57,410 bases of DNA from Oscillospiraceae bacterium. GTDB taxonomy: Bacteria > Bacillota > Clostridia > UBA1381. Both the position numbers and the translations under genes were made by a program. Position 1 is the first letter of the stretch, and each line of letters opens with the position of its first letter. Below are positions 1 to 9,796 of the stretch, in pieces. Where the stretch lies: contig JAFLUB010000015.1 in NCBI GenBank assembly GCA_022509025.1, forward strand, positions 1-57,410, given 5' to 3'. The notes below the pieces were generated by a model, which ran no database searches, was not told the DNA's origin, and was given only the letters and a program-made list of their open reading frames with translations.

Positions 1-1
1 T

Positions 2-2575
2 TACTATTCCAACGGTGAATATACAAACACACCGTCTACGACCATGGAGGTTACCGTTCCTCCTCCGGATGTGGACACAGAAAGCGGTGTTGTGCAGTAC
101 GGAACAAAGGTAACAATATCTCCGGCGCATGGTCTGCGCTTCAGATATTCCGTAAACGGTGAAGAGTTTGAAAATCCTGACGCAAGTAATGTGGTTATAA
201 CAATAACTGAGGATACAGAACTTTTAGTACAGTCAATTGTAGATGATAAGGAACCGGGCGTTGCCTACCTTTGTAATACGGAGACTTATATGTATCATCT
301 GCAGAAATACGGACGAATTGCGGGCAAGTGTTCACCCGCCGGAGCAAGCTTGTCTTTGTACGACAGCGAGGGTAATAAAATTGACTCTACGATTGCGGAT
401 GAAGAAGGAAATTATGCGTTTGAAAATGTTCCACCCGGAACGGGATATATGCTTTCAGTATTTAAATATGGTTATATAGTTGTGACATATGATGATATAA
501 CGGTTACTGCAGAGGAAACAGTAATCATGAATGTAGGTGCGGTTCTTGGCGATTATACTGTAATTATTACAGATGCACAGGAATTTAAGGAGTTTGCCGA
601 TAATGTAAATAACGGTCAAACATACGAACACTATGAGATTATTCTCGATAATGATATTGACATTTCCACTATATGCGGTGAGGACATAGACGGCGAGGAA
701 GTATCGTGGACGCCGATAGGATCAGAAGAACATCCGTTTAAAGGATCATTCAGCGGATGCGGACATACGGTAAGCGGGTTGTATATCAACACCGATAATG
801 AGAGTCAATATTTGGGCTTGTTCGGATATGCCGGTGAAAAATCGAGAATTACCACATTGACAGTGGACGGCTCAGTTGAGGTTTTAGGAACGACATATAT
901 GCGTCCGCCGGCGGCGTCGCAATATCAATATGTGGGTGCTATTACGGGTTACAGCGCCGGATATATAAGCGGATGTCATAATAAGGCAGAGGTTTATTTT
1001 TCGGGCAATTGCGGAGGCGTAGGCGGAATCGCAGGTAAGCTTATCGGTGAAAACGCACTGATAACAGGCTGCTCTAACACTGGCAATGTAAGCGCGCAAT
1101 TCACTGTTTACGGAGGAATTGCGGGACGCGTGAACAATCATGCTTCAGTAACAAGCTGCTATAGTACAGGTTATAACATGCTTATAGAAACTCCTGCGAA
1201 AATTGCAGCAAGCATTGAGATGGATAACGGCGCATCAGCAGAAAAATGTTATTATCTTGCTGAAGCTGAGGCGGAATCTGATATACCGGGTATATACGCA
1301 AAAACAACCGGGCAGTTTGCGTCAGGCGAGGTTGCATATCTCTTGGGCAGTCCGTGGGGACAGAAAATAGGTGTTGACGAATATCCGGTATACGGCGGCG
1401 ATAAGGTGTATCTAACCGATGAAGGCTATACAAACACACCGCCAACGGAAATACATGTACATAAAATCTGCGGCGATGAGACCTGCCCAGATAATCACGA
1501 GGATATTACGTGGACAGCGTGGGACAGCGCTGACAAGCTTCCGACAGAAGCCGGCAATTATTATCTGACAAAGGATGTAGAAATAAGCGGAACGTGGGTG
1601 CCTGCTGATGGTACAAATTTATGCCTGAACTCACACTCCATTATACAGATAGACCATAATAGAAGTGTAATCAGTGTGCAGGGAGAATTTAGCATATGCG
1701 ACTGTTCGGGCATCGGAAAAATCACAGGCGGATACAGCGGTGTAGTTGTCGCGAGCAGTACATTTAATATGTATAGCGGTGAGATTACCGGAAATCATAG
1801 CACTGGCGATGTGTTTGACGGAGCAGGCGTATTAGTATTAAATAACGGCATATTCAACATGCACGGTGGTAAAATCAGCCAAAATACTTCCGAAATCGGT
1901 GGAATCGGCGGAGGTGTGCTGTGCTATCCTGACAGTACGTTCAATATGAGCGGCGGTGAAATCAGCGGAAATACGGCAGGAAACGGCGGCGGAGTAAGTA
2001 TTGAAATTAATGCCAAGATGAATATAAGCGGAAATGTGGTTATAAAGGATAATGAAAACGCGAAAGGTGAAACATCCAATGTCCATTTGGTGGAGAAATC
2101 AAAAAGAATAACTATTTCTGCTCCGCTATCAGACGGCGCGTATATCGGCGTAAACTCAACTGTTTCACCATCTGATGGAAACCCTGTTGATATAACCGAT
2201 GAAAACAGCGCAGATTACAGCGGATATTTCCATAGTGATAGTGAAGATTATACTATAGTGAACGGTGATAATAATGTTGTTAAGCTTTGTGTTCGTATTC
2301 CGACAGAGTTTTCCATAACGTATCACGAAGGAGAGTATCTTGTTTCCGCGCCGGAAGCAGGCACATATACTGCAATTATAGCGGAATACGCGTATGACGG
2401 CACGTTGGAAAGCGTAACATCTGAGGAGGTTACTTTTGATACTCCGGGAACAAAGAGAGTTTTCCATGCTAAGAAACCTGGATTGGCATATATGACAAAA
2501 CTTATGTTATGGTACGGATTTGAAAATATGGAGCCGTGCTGCCAAAGCAAGACTGTTATAACGCTTGTTGACTAA
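2..2575 (+). CDS. Large surface/adhesin-like protein, 5' truncated by window edge
   Basis: The reading frame is open from base 2, so the first ATG at 44 is probably internal and the true start lies outside the window. The visible 857 residues are built of modules. First comes a chitobiase/Fn3-type stretch with a YSVNG core. Then comes a carboxypeptidase-regulatory-like beta-sandwich (a GNYAFENVPPG core, about residues 110-165). A GLUG-like region follows with repeated GLFGYAG, GGIAG and GCSNTGN motifs (about 240-410). Next are right-handed beta-helix type repeats such as GGKISQNTS and GGEISGNTAGNGGG (about 590-680), then a final beta-rich domain. No C-terminal LPXTG or membrane anchor is present, so any anchor or signal peptide would be in the missing N-terminus. 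Such modules are typical of secreted Clostridia proteins. Function is unassigned; adhesion or polysaccharide binding is an inference. Confidence 0.8.
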   Translation, partial: YYSNGEYTNTPSTTMEVTVPPPDVDTESGVVQYGTKVTISPAHGLRFRYSVNGEEFENPDASNVVITITEDTELLVQSIVDDKEPGVAYLCNTETYMYHLQKYGRIAGKCSPAGASLSLYDSEGNKIDSTIADEEGNYAFENVPPGTGYMLSVFKYGYIVVTYDDITVTAEETVIMNVGAVLGDYTVIITDAQEFKEFADNVNNGQTYEHYEIILDNDIDISTICGEDIDGEEVSWTPIGSEEHPFKGSFSGCGHTVSGLYINTDNESQYLGLFGYAGEKSRITTLTVDGSVEVLGTTYMRPPAASQYQYVGAITGYSAGYISGCHNKAEVYFSGNCGGVGGIAGKLIGENALITGCSNTGNVSAQFTVYGGIAGRVNNHASVTSCYSTGYNMLIETPAKIAASIEMDNGASAEKCYYLAEAEAESDIPGIYAKTTGQFASGEVAYLLGSPWGQKIGVDEYPVYGGDKVYLTDEGYTNTPPTEIHVHKICGDETCPDNHEDITWTAWDSADKLPTEAGNYYLTKDVEISGTWVPADGTNLCLNSHSIIQIDHNRSVISVQGEFSICDCSGIGKITGGYSGVVVASSTFNMYSGEITGNHSTGDVFDGAGVLVLNNGIFNMHGGKISQNTSEIGGIGGGVLCYPDSTFNMSGGEISGNTAGNGGGVSIEINAKMNISGNVVIKDNENAKGETSNVHLVEKSKRITISAPLSDGAYIGVNSTVSPSDGNPVDITDENSADYSGYFHSDSEDYTIVNGDNNVVKLCVRIPTEFSITYHEGEYLVSAPEAGTYTAIIAEYAYDGTLESVTSEEVTFDTPGTKRVFHAKKPGLAYMTKLMLWYGFENMEPCCQSKTVITLVD

Positions 2576-2599
2576 AAGCTTCTGCTATAAACGGATAGA

Positions 2600-2627
2600 A
2601 AACGGATAGATTCACGTCTATACGTTT
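2600..2627 (+). repeat. Palindromic flank, left copy, of MITE-like element A
   Basis: A stem with arms AAACGGATAGA and TCTATACGTTT around a short loop. It is repeated with two base differences at 2856-2883 on the other side of the 228-base element. An extra partial copy, AAACGGATAG, lies immediately upstream at 2589-2598. The two copies read like a duplicated hairpin flanking an insertion. Confidence 0.7.
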
Positions 2628-2855
2628 CAGTGTGTAGACAAAGTCTGCACACTGAGCAGACTTTGACAAATTAGGTCAGATTTCACGAAAATAAGCCTGT
2701 CGGCGTACGTGGGTACGGTAAGGCTTGTTTTCGTGAAAAGCGCATAACAGCGGTGTTTTTCGATAAAATACCGCTGTTAAATTTACTTAGTATAAAAATA
2801 CCTTGATATTGTAGATTGTAATATTGCGCGGTCTGGGCAATTTGTCTACAGTCTG
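2628..2855 (+). mobile_element. MITE-like structured repeat, copy A (228 bases)
   Basis: The same sequence occurs inverted at 23487-23715, with about 10 substitutions and one 1-base indel by hand alignment (about 95% identity). The ends are imperfect inverted repeats (CAGTGTGTAGACAAA at the left; the complement of the right end reads CAGACTGTAGACAAA). Inside are a terminal hairpin with an AAA loop (2628-2654), a long hairpin with CACGAAAA/TTTTCGTG arms (about 2683-2739), and an AACAGCGGT/ACCGCTGTT hairpin (about 2746-2779). No coding potential is seen, so it would need a transposase supplied in trans. This could instead be a REP/BIME-like repeat. Confidence 0.75.
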
Positions 2856-2883
2856 AAACGGATAGATTCATGTCTATCCGTTT
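2856..2883 (+). repeat. Palindromic flank, right copy, of MITE-like element A
   Basis: Arms AAACGGATAGA and TCTATCCGTTT form a perfect 11-bp stem with a 6-base loop. It may act as a weak terminator for the surface-protein gene, although the downstream T run is poor. It duplicates the palindrome at 2600-2627. Confidence 0.7.
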
Positions 2884-3109
2884 ATTGTTGCTGAAAATTA
2901 AAAAGATTTTTGTATAAAAAAGGGTTTAGCGTCACGAATGCAGTATTATTAATAGGAAAATCTAATTTATATCTAAAAAAATGTTAGAAATTGCGAAATG
3001 CGGGTAAATATAATGTGTACGCTGTTTAAAATATGAAATATAGTGGCAATACAGGTATATTTTTCTGCATAATGTGCGAAAATAATACCATTAAAAAGGA
3101 GGTGGCGGT

Positions 3110-4918
3110 GTGCCGAGGCGTGTTTCAGATGATATGATAAGCCGCATATGTGACGAAAATGATATAATCGATTATGTTTCACAGTATGTGCAGCTAAAAA
3201 AATCAGGACGCGATTACAGCGGTCTGTGCCCGTTTCATCATGAAAAAACACCGTCATTCCATGTAAGTCAGGAGAAACAGCTTTTCCACTGCTTCGGCTG
3301 CGGAGCAAGCGGAAATCTTGTTCAGTTCGTTATGCGAACTGAAAATCTTGATTTTATTGATTCTCTTAAACTTTTAGCCGATAAAGCGGGGATTGTCATT
3401 CCCGAGGATGACGATGGCTTTAGTGATGAAAAACATGAGAAGAAAAAAAGAATACTTGAGATGAACAAACTTTCTGCAAGGTTTTTCTATAACTGTTTAA
3501 AGGACAAGTCTATAGGTGAGAAGGGTCAGCATTACTTTGTAAAAAGGAATATTCCATGGAAAACCGTAACGGTATATGGTTTAGGGTTTGCGCCGGACAG
3601 CCGTGATATGCTTATAAAACATCTTGCCTCAAAGGGATTTTCCATAGATGAGATAGTCGAAGGCGGATTGGCTGTAAGACGTGACGGAAAGATATACGAT
3701 AAATTCCGTAACCGCGTCATGTTCCCGATAATTGATGTAAGAGGCAATGTTATTGGTTTCGGCGGACGTATAATGGACGACAATAAGGAAGTGAACGGGT
3801 ATAAAATCCCTAAATATCTGAACTCGCCTGAAACACCTGCATTTGATAAGGGAAGAAATCTGTTTTCATTAAATCTTGCAAAGAATGCCAAAGCATCTGA
3901 GATAATCCTATGCGAGGGGTATATGGATGTTATATCTGTATATCAGGCGGGCATAAAAAATATTGTTGCGACTTTGGGAACAGCAATAACCGAAAATCAG
4001 GCAAAACTGATGCTCAGATATGCGGGAGAAATCCTTATCTGCTATGACAGCGACGAAGCAGGCACAAAAGCCGCGCTTAAAGCCATAGATATTATACATA
4101 GCGTGGGAGGACGTTCGAGAGTCATACGTCTCAAAAATGCAAAGGACCCGGATGAATACATAAACAAAAACGGAGTTGAAAAATTCAAAGAGGCTATAAA
4201 AAATGCAATGCCTTCAACGGAATTTAAGATTTCGCTTATAAAAAAACAGTACGACACAACGACTACTGACGGAAAGATACTTTTTATTGAAGAGGCGGCA
4301 AAGATATTCGCTGGAATCAGGGACGCGGTAGAGATTGACGCATATATCACAAAAGTGGCAGAGGATACCGGAATCAGCAGGGATGCGATACTCAGTAAAT
4401 ATCGCGAAAAGACTTCAAAGAATAAAGGTAATTATCCAAGGATTCCGACAAAGACGGAATATCAAAAAAAGACTGAACGGAAAGAGCGTGAAACAATAAG
4501 AGAGGAACGAACTACTCCGGGACTTATCGCTGCTGAGAAGCGGCTTCTGGGACTTATTTCCCAAAACAGGAAACTTTATAAAATGACAGAAAAACGGCTT
4601 AAAGCTGAAGAGTTTTCAACACGGGTTTACAGGAAGCTTGCCGGACTTATCTATGACAGCTATACTCATGACAATTTGCCTGAACCTTCAATAATTTTAA
4701 ACTCATTCAGCGGTGATGAGCTGAGTGAAGCATCGGAGGTCTTTTACAATCTTGAGGTTTACAGCGGTGACGAGGCAACCGTCAGAGAGCTTTTATATAC
4801 AATAATATTGGAAAAACTGGATATTCGTATCAATTCAGAAACCAATGCGGCAAATCTTGCCGGGCTGTTCAGGGAACGGGAAAGAGTTCTTGAAGAAAAA
4901 AATACTTGGGAGGAATAA
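3110..4918 (+). CDS. dnaG: DNA primase DnaG
   Basis: This enzyme synthesises RNA primers at the replication fork. The start is GTG at 3110 behind the strong site AAGGAGGTGG. The 602 residues carry the CHC2 zinc finger (C40, H43, then CFGC with C61 and C64), the catalytic core, and a Toprim domain with EGYMDV (glutamate near residue 269) and DSDEAG (aspartates near 313 and 315). A DnaB-binding C-terminal helical domain follows. Length is normal for the family. The stop codon overlaps the rpoD start by one base, the classical primase-sigma factor arrangement, so the two are very probably co-transcribed. Confidence 0.97.
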   Translation: MPRRVSDDMISRICDENDIIDYVSQYVQLKKSGRDYSGLCPFHHEKTPSFHVSQEKQLFHCFGCGASGNLVQFVMRTENLDFIDSLKLLADKAGIVIPEDDDGFSDEKHEKKKRILEMNKLSARFFYNCLKDKSIGEKGQHYFVKRNIPWKTVTVYGLGFAPDSRDMLIKHLASKGFSIDEIVEGGLAVRRDGKIYDKFRNRVMFPIIDVRGNVIGFGGRIMDDNKEVNGYKIPKYLNSPETPAFDKGRNLFSLNLAKNAKASEIILCEGYMDVISVYQAGIKNIVATLGTAITENQAKLMLRYAGEILICYDSDEAGTKAALKAIDIIHSVGGRSRVIRLKNAKDPDEYINKNGVEKFKEAIKNAMPSTEFKISLIKKQYDTTTTDGKILFIEEAAKIFAGIRDAVEIDAYITKVAEDTGISRDAILSKYREKTSKNKGNYPRIPTKTEYQKKTERKERETIREERTTPGLIAAEKRLLGLISQNRKLYKMTEKRLKAEEFSTRVYRKLAGLIYDSYTHDNLPEPSIILNSFSGDELSEASEVFYNLEVYSGDEATVRELLYTIILEKLDIRINSETNAANLAGLFRERERVLEEKNTWEE

Positions 4919-6081
4919 TGGTAATGCTTGAAAAGAAAAAAGCGATTAAAAAGGAGCTTGTTGAAAAAGGAAAGAAAAAAGGGGTTCTTTCCTATAAAGA
5001 AATAACTGATGCTTTTGAAGAAATCGAAATGGCTACTGACGAGATAGAGCAGTTATATGACAGATTTGAAAAGGAAGGCATAGAGCTGGTAGAGGATCTC
5101 GACAAGGAGCTTGAAGAAATAGAGGTCAGCAAGGAGGAACTTGAGGACCTGTCTGTGCCTGAAGGTATTAATATCGATGACCATGTTAAGATGTATCTTA
5201 AGGAAATCGGAAAAGTCGATTTGTTGACGGCTGAAGAGGAAATGTCCCTTGCAAAGAGAATGGCGGACGGCGAGGAGGCGAAAATGCTTCTCGATGATGA
5301 AGAAGCGGAAATTCCAGATGAAGAAAGGGAAAGGCTTCTTGCTGTTGTAGATGACGGCGAACAGGCGAAAAAAGGACTTGCCGAGGCAAACTTAAGACTG
5401 GTTGTAAGTATAGCAAAGCGATATGTGGGACGCGGAATGTTGTTTCTCGATCTTATTCAGGAGGGTAATCTGGGTCTTATCAAGGCTGTGGATAAGTTTG
5501 ATTATACAAAGGGATATAAGTTTTCAACGTATGCAACATGGTGGATCAGACAGGCTATTACACGCGCCATTGCAGACCAGGCAAGAACTATAAGAATTCC
5601 TGTTCATATGGTGGAAACTATAAATAAACTCGTAAGAGTGTCACGTCAGCTGGTACAGGAACTCGGCCGCGAACCTACCCCTGAGGAACTGGCAAAAGAA
5701 CTGAATATGCCGATTGAAAAAGTGCGTGAAATATCCAAAATATCCCAGGAGCCTGTATCGCTTGAAACTCCGATAGGCGAGGAAGAGGACAGTCATCTTG
5801 GTGATTTCATTCCTGACGATGATGCTCCGGCGCCGTCTGAAGCGGCAAGCTTCGTTCTTCTGAAGGAGCAGCTTGGCGATGTTTTAAAAACACTCACTCC
5901 GCGGGAAGCTAAGGTTTTAAGACTTCGCTTCGGTCTTGATGACGGACGCGCAAGGACTTTGGAAGAAGTCGGCAAGGAGTTTGAAGTCACGAGAGAGAGA
6001 ATAAGACAGATTGAAGCTAAGGCCTTAAGGAAATTACGTCATCCAAGCAGAAGCAAAAAGCTGAAAGATTTTCTTGATTGA
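4918..6081 (+). CDS. rpoD: RNA polymerase primary sigma factor RpoD (SigA)
   Basis: Housekeeping sigma-70 factor directing RNA polymerase to -35/-10 promoters. After an acidic N-terminus come region 1.2, region 2 with the conserved [20 protein letters not shown] segment for -10 recognition and melting, region 3, and region 4 with the helix-turn-helix [20 protein letters not shown] at the C-terminus. The start is ATG at 4918 (overlapping the dnaG stop) or ATG at 4924; the site GGGAGG at 4908-4913 leaves 4 or 10 bases respectively. The many TTGACA-17-TATAAT sites in this window are what this factor would read. Confidence 0.97.
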   Translation: MVMLEKKKAIKKELVEKGKKKGVLSYKEITDAFEEIEMATDEIEQLYDRFEKEGIELVEDLDKELEEIEVSKEELEDLSVPEGINIDDHVKMYLKEIGKVDLLTAEEEMSLAKRMADGEEAKMLLDDEEAEIPDEERERLLAVVDDGEQAKKGLAEANLRLVVSIAKRYVGRGMLFLDLIQEGNLGLIKAVDKFDYTKGYKFSTYATWWIRQAITRAIADQARTIRIPVHMVETINKLVRVSRQLVQELGREPTPEELAKELNMPIEKVREISKISQEPVSLETPIGEEEDSHLGDFIPDDDAPAPSEAASFVLLKEQLGDVLKTLTPREAKVLRLRFGLDDGRARTLEEVGKEFEVTRERIRQIEAKALRKLRHPSRSKKLKDFLD

Positions 6082-6092
6082 TTTTTAAATTG

Positions 6093-6165
6093 ACGCCTTA
6101 TCTGCCCACGATAAGCGCATTAAAGATTTTCATTACTATTTGTGGGCAGGAAGGCTATGGATATT
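6093..6165 (+). repeat. Intercistronic structured element, truncated copy (rpoD-prmA)
   Basis: This matches the right half of the 166-base elements at 18448-18613 and 51321-51486. It keeps GCCTT (6095-6099) pairing with AAGGC (6151-6155), and CTGCCCAC (6102-6109) pairing with GTGGGCAG (6142-6149). The intervening loop is also conserved, including GATTTTCATTACTATTT. It lacks the left hairpin and the partner of the outer stem. The pairing includes the only ribosome-site-like bases ahead of prmA. Confidence 0.8.
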
Positions 6166-6168
6166 TAT

Positions 6169-7134
6169 ATGGACTGGATACAGGTATCAATTTTCACCAC
6201 CTCCGAGGGTATAGAGCCGGTTAGCGGAAGATTGTATCAGCTCGGAATTAATGGCATAGAGATTGAGGACGAACAGGATTTTAAGGATTTTCTTGAAAAT
6301 AACAAGCAGTACTGGGACTATGTTGATGATGAGCTTGTTAAAAAGATGGAAGGAGAAACTAAAGTCAAGGTGTATGTCAGTGATGATACAGCGGGACGTG
6401 AGTTGCTTATTTCCATAAAATCAACACTCGAGGATTTGAAGTTGCTTGATACTGAACATGAATTCGGCAGGCTTGAAATTGAATATGACAGCATGACGGA
6501 AGAGGACTGGGCGAATAACTGGCGGCAGTATTTCCATACTATGGAGATAGGTGAAAAGCTTATTATAAAACCGGAGTGGGAGGAACTCAAAGAACCAACT
6601 GACAGGGTAGTGTTTAATATAGAACCCGGAATGAGTTTCGGCACAGGCTCCCATTATACAACGCAGCTGTGCCTTGAAGCCCTTGAACAATATGTTACTC
6701 CAGGAATGAAAATGCTTGATCTTGGCTGCGGCAGCGGAATTTTATCAATCATTTCGCTTCTTCTGGGAGCAGATGAAGCTGTCGCTGTCGATATCGACCC
6801 TAATGCTGTTGATACTGCTTATGCTAACGCCGAGAGAAACGGTATCGATAAATCAAAATATACTGTTCTGGCAGGAAATGTTGTGACAGACACGGATATT
6901 CAGGAAAAAATCGCGAAAAATAAATATGAGGTTGTTGCGGCAAATATTGTTGCGGATGTGATAATAGGACTTTGCCCCAAGGCTAAGGAATACATAAAGG
7001 ATGGCGGAGTATTTATAACATCGGGAATAATTGAGGATAGAATAGACGATGTGAAAAAGGCGCTTATAGAAAACGGTTTTGAGATTATCACCGTAAATCG
7101 CCGTAAAGACTGGGCTTCCATAATATGCAGATAA
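6169..7134 (+). CDS. prmA: Ribosomal protein L11 methyltransferase PrmA
   Basis: SAM-dependent methyltransferase that trimethylates ribosomal protein L11. The start at 6169 gives MDWIQVSIFTT, the usual family N-terminus. ATG at 6157 (adding MDIY) and GTG at 6142 are in-frame alternatives supplied by the repeat element upstream. The protein has 321 residues: an N-terminal substrate-recognition domain, then a Rossmann domain with SAM motif LDLGCGSGILS and the NIVADV motif. The distance from the AGGAAGG site (6148-6154) to 6169 is 14 bases, unusually long, and to 6157 only 2, so the real start is unsettled. It follows rpoD without a visible promoter. Confidence 0.93.
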   Translation: MDWIQVSIFTTSEGIEPVSGRLYQLGINGIEIEDEQDFKDFLENNKQYWDYVDDELVKKMEGETKVKVYVSDDTAGRELLISIKSTLEDLKLLDTEHEFGRLEIEYDSMTEEDWANNWRQYFHTMEIGEKLIIKPEWEELKEPTDRVVFNIEPGMSFGTGSHYTTQLCLEALEQYVTPGMKMLDLGCGSGILSIISLLLGADEAVAVDIDPNAVDTAYANAERNGIDKSKYTVLAGNVVTDTDIQEKIAKNKYEVVAANIVADVIIGLCPKAKEYIKDGGVFITSGIIEDRIDDVKKALIENGFEIITVNRRKDWASIICR

Positions 7135-7145
7135 AGAGGTAAGTG

Positions 7146-8273
7146 ATGTTTAAAGTAAATGATAACACATACTATGTCGGAGTCAGTGAAGCGGGGAAAC
7201 TATCAGATGGCGCGTATCTTATAACCGGTGAAAAAAACGCGCTCATAGAAACAGTATCAGACGGATATTCAGACTTGTATATTCAGAATATTCAAGAGAT
7301 ACTATCCATTCGGGAAATTGATTATCTTATTTTCACTCATACTGAACCGCGCTGTCTTGAATGTGTTGAAAAAATTCTGGAATTAAACCCTGACATAGAA
7401 ATTATCGGAACAATACCCACGGTGAAAAATCTTAAGGAAATAACAAACAGAACCTTTAATGAGCGTATTGCAAAGAATAATTCCGTTCTCTGTCTGGGTG
7501 AAGATATGACTCTGCGCTTTACCATCGCGCCGAATCTTCCATCGCCAGACAGTATGCTTGTATATCTTGAAAATTATAAGATTCTTTTCAGCGGACATCT
7601 GTTTGCATCGTATTTCTCAGCGCAGGAGCCGGTAAATGCTGATTTTACGTGTTTGGAGGAATATTATAAGGATAATTTGCTCCCATTTCGTCCGTTTGTG
7701 GCAGGGGCGCTCGAAAAAATACAGATTGATACATCAGTTATATGTCCGTGCAGAGGCAGCATAATATCTGATCGAGTGAAGGAATATATAGAAAAATATG
7801 TTGTTCTTACCGCCGAGGAAACAGATAAGAATAAAACTGTTGTGATATGTTATCCGGCGGATAACGGATACACTAATAAAATGGCTGATATAATTTCAGA
7901 TGAACTTTTATCGAACGGTATAAGAGTACAGCAGGCTGATGCGTGCGCAGAGGATATAGCAAAAAAGCTTAACAGCGCGGATGCGCTTATAATCGGAACT
8001 TCTACCATACATAGAAACGCCCGGAACGAAGTGCTGCATGCAGTGGCGGATTTAAATGCTGTAAGTGTAAACGGCAAACCGTATTTTGTATTCGGCTCAT
8101 ATGGATGGAGCGGAGAGGGAACTGAAATCATACATAATTTTCTTAAAATGCTTAGAATGAAGCCGGTTTCAAAACCTTTCACTGTTCATTTTAATCCGTC
8201 CGAAAAAGATATTGAAGAACTCAGAGGCATAGTAAAACGTTTTGCATGTGATTTGCAAAATATTTATAATTAA
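7146..8273 (+). CDS. FprA-type flavoprotein with apparently degenerate diiron site
   Basis: The architecture is that of A-type flavodiiron proteins (oxygen or NO reductases): an N-terminal metallo-beta-lactamase-like domain (about residues 1-230) and a C-terminal flavodoxin domain (about 235-375, containing VVICYPADNGYT and the glycine-rich FGSYGWSGEG). The start is ATG at 7146 after AGAGG. The iron ligands look lost. The family motif H-x-E-x-D-H reads HTEPRC, the later His before PDSM is replaced (PSPDSM), the Asp of SNDAFG reads SGHLFA, and the last His position reads CRGS. FMN binding seems kept, but diiron chemistry is doubtful. It sits 11 bases after prmA, probably in the same transcript. 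Confidence 0.8.
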   Translation: MFKVNDNTYYVGVSEAGKLSDGAYLITGEKNALIETVSDGYSDLYIQNIQEILSIREIDYLIFTHTEPRCLECVEKILELNPDIEIIGTIPTVKNLKEITNRTFNERIAKNNSVLCLGEDMTLRFTIAPNLPSPDSMLVYLENYKILFSGHLFASYFSAQEPVNADFTCLEEYYKDNLLPFRPFVAGALEKIQIDTSVICPCRGSIISDRVKEYIEKYVVLTAEETDKNKTVVICYPADNGYTNKMADIISDELLSNGIRVQQADACAEDIAKKLNSADALIIGTSTIHRNARNEVLHAVADLNAVSVNGKPYFVFGSYGWSGEGTEIIHNFLKMLRMKPVSKPFTVHFNPSEKDIEELRGIVKRFACDLQNIYN

Positions 8274-8287
8274 AATTGAAATTACTA

Positions 8288-8316
8288 TTGATTTATTAGC
8301 AGAAATAGTATAGAAT
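8288..8316 (+). promoter_or_regulatory. Sigma-A promoter for pgi
   Basis: TTGATT at 8288-8293 and TAGAAT at 8311-8316 with a 17-base spacer, about 50 bases ahead of the pgi start. Confidence 0.6.
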
Positions 8317-8367
8317 AGTAAATAATAAACTAATATGAAATCAAAGGAAATCAGGAGGTACAATACG

Positions 8368-9720
8368 ATGAGTAATATTAAATTCGACTATTCAAAAGCG
8401 CTTCCGTTTGTAGGACAGCATGAGATTGATAACATGGCTGCGTACGTTAAAGACGCGCATGATATGATTCATAATAAATCGGGGGCAGGTAATGATTTTC
8501 TTGGTTGGGTAAATCTTCCTACTGATTATGACAAAGAGGAATTTGCAAGAATTAAGAAAGCGGCAGAAAAAATCCGTTCAGATTCTGACGTTCTTATCGT
8601 AATTGGTATCGGAGGCTCATACCTCGGCGCAAGAGCCGCTGTAGAGATGCTTCAGCATTCATTCTACAATGCGCTTGACGCTGATAAGAGAAAAGGACCT
8701 GCTGTTTTCTTTGCAGGAAATAACATAAGCTCAACATATATGGCTGACTTGCTTGAAACAATCGAGGGTAAGGACATTTCCGTAAATGTTATATCAAAAT
8801 CAGGAACAACAACGGAGCCTGCTATCGCGTTCAGAATTTTCAAGGATTTACTTGAAAAGAAGTACGGCAAGGAAGGCGCAAAGGGCAGAATATATGCAAC
8901 CACTGATAAGGCAAGAGGCGCTCTTAAGTCTCTTGCTGACGAAGAAGGTTATGAAACATTTGTTATTGCCGATGATATAGGCGGAAGATATTCAGTGCTT
9001 ACCGCTGTTGGTCTTCTTCCGATTGCGGCGGCGGGCATTGATATAGATAAGATGATGCAGGGCGCAAAAGAGGCACAGGACGAATACGCTAATCCTGATT
9101 TAGCTGAAAATCAGTGCTATCAGTATGCTGTAGTCAGAAATGCCCTTGCGAGAAAAGGCAAGACAGTTGAGATGATGGTAAATTACGAACCGGCGCTTCA
9201 CTATTTCGGTGAGTGGTGGAAGCAGCTTTACGGCGAGAGTGAAGGTAAGGATAATAAAGGTATTTTCCCTGCGGCTGCTGATTTTTCAAGTGACTTACAC
9301 TCAATGGGTCAGTATATCCAGGAGGGACAGAGAATTCTTTTTGAGACTGCTTTGCTTGTTGAAAGCCCCAGAAAGGATATTAAGATTGAAGCTACCGAGG
9401 ATAATATCGACGGACTTAACTTCCTTGCAGGCAAGACAATAGATTTTGTAAACTCAAAGGCTGCACAGGGTACGGCACTTGCGCACACAGATGGACAAGT
9501 TCCGAATCTGTCTGTTACAATCCCGGCACTTGATGCTTATAACTTCGGTAAGCTTGTATATTTCTTTGAAAAAGCTTGCGGACTTTCGGGATATCTTCTT
9601 GGCGTAAACCCGTTTGATCAGCCCGGCGTTGAGGCATATAAGAAAAATATGTTTGCTCTGCTTGGTAAGCCCGGATACGAGGATGCAAAGGCTGCGCTTG
9701 AGGAAAGATTATCAAAATAA
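8368..9720 (+). CDS. pgi: Glucose-6-phosphate isomerase
   Basis: Interconverts glucose-6-phosphate and fructose-6-phosphate in the cytoplasm. The start is ATG at 8368 behind CAGGAGGT; an upstream in-frame ATG at 8335 lacks a site. The 450 residues match the short Firmicutes form. SIS-domain signatures [11 protein letters not shown] and SKSGTTTEP and the family signature [13 protein letters not shown] are present. It has its own promoter and is followed by a 76-base gap containing a small palindrome (AGTAATCA/TGATTACT, 9728-9744) with no T run, so read-through to the next gene is likely. Confidence 0.96.
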   Translation: MSNIKFDYSKALPFVGQHEIDNMAAYVKDAHDMIHNKSGAGNDFLGWVNLPTDYDKEEFARIKKAAEKIRSDSDVLIVIGIGGSYLGARAAVEMLQHSFYNALDADKRKGPAVFFAGNNISSTYMADLLETIEGKDISVNVISKSGTTTEPAIAFRIFKDLLEKKYGKEGAKGRIYATTDKARGALKSLADEEGYETFVIADDIGGRYSVLTAVGLLPIAAAGIDIDKMMQGAKEAQDEYANPDLAENQCYQYAVVRNALARKGKTVEMMVNYEPALHYFGEWWKQLYGESEGKDNKGIFPAAADFSSDLHSMGQYIQEGQRILFETALLVESPRKDIKIEATEDNIDGLNFLAGKTIDFVNSKAAQGTALAHTDGQVPNLSVTIPALDAYNFGKLVYFFEKACGLSGYLLGVNPFDQPGVEAYKKNMFALLGKPGYEDAKAALEERLSK

Positions 9721-9796
9721 GTAACAAAGTAATCAATGATTACTGAAAGAGAGTAAAATCTCAAATATAAAATATTAATAAAGGAGGAAGATTAAC

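Larger units (their letters stand above)
2576..3109. other. 534-base gene-free stretch: repeat element plus dnaG leader
   Basis: The left part holds a MITE-like repeat (2628-2855) between two copies of a palindrome (2600-2627, 2856-2883). The right part (2884-3109) is AT-rich and should hold the promoter for dnaG. The best -10 candidate is TATAAT at 3009-3014, but no good -35 lies at the right distance, so I do not list it as a promoter. No open frame in the stretch has a ribosome site and a recognisable product. Confidence 0.7.

Noticed and set aside
2628-2855. Element A/B considered as a riboswitch or cis-regulatory RNA
   Set aside because: The two copies are in opposite orientation relative to their upstream and downstream genes and lie inside terminator contexts. 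A DNA-level repeat fits better.
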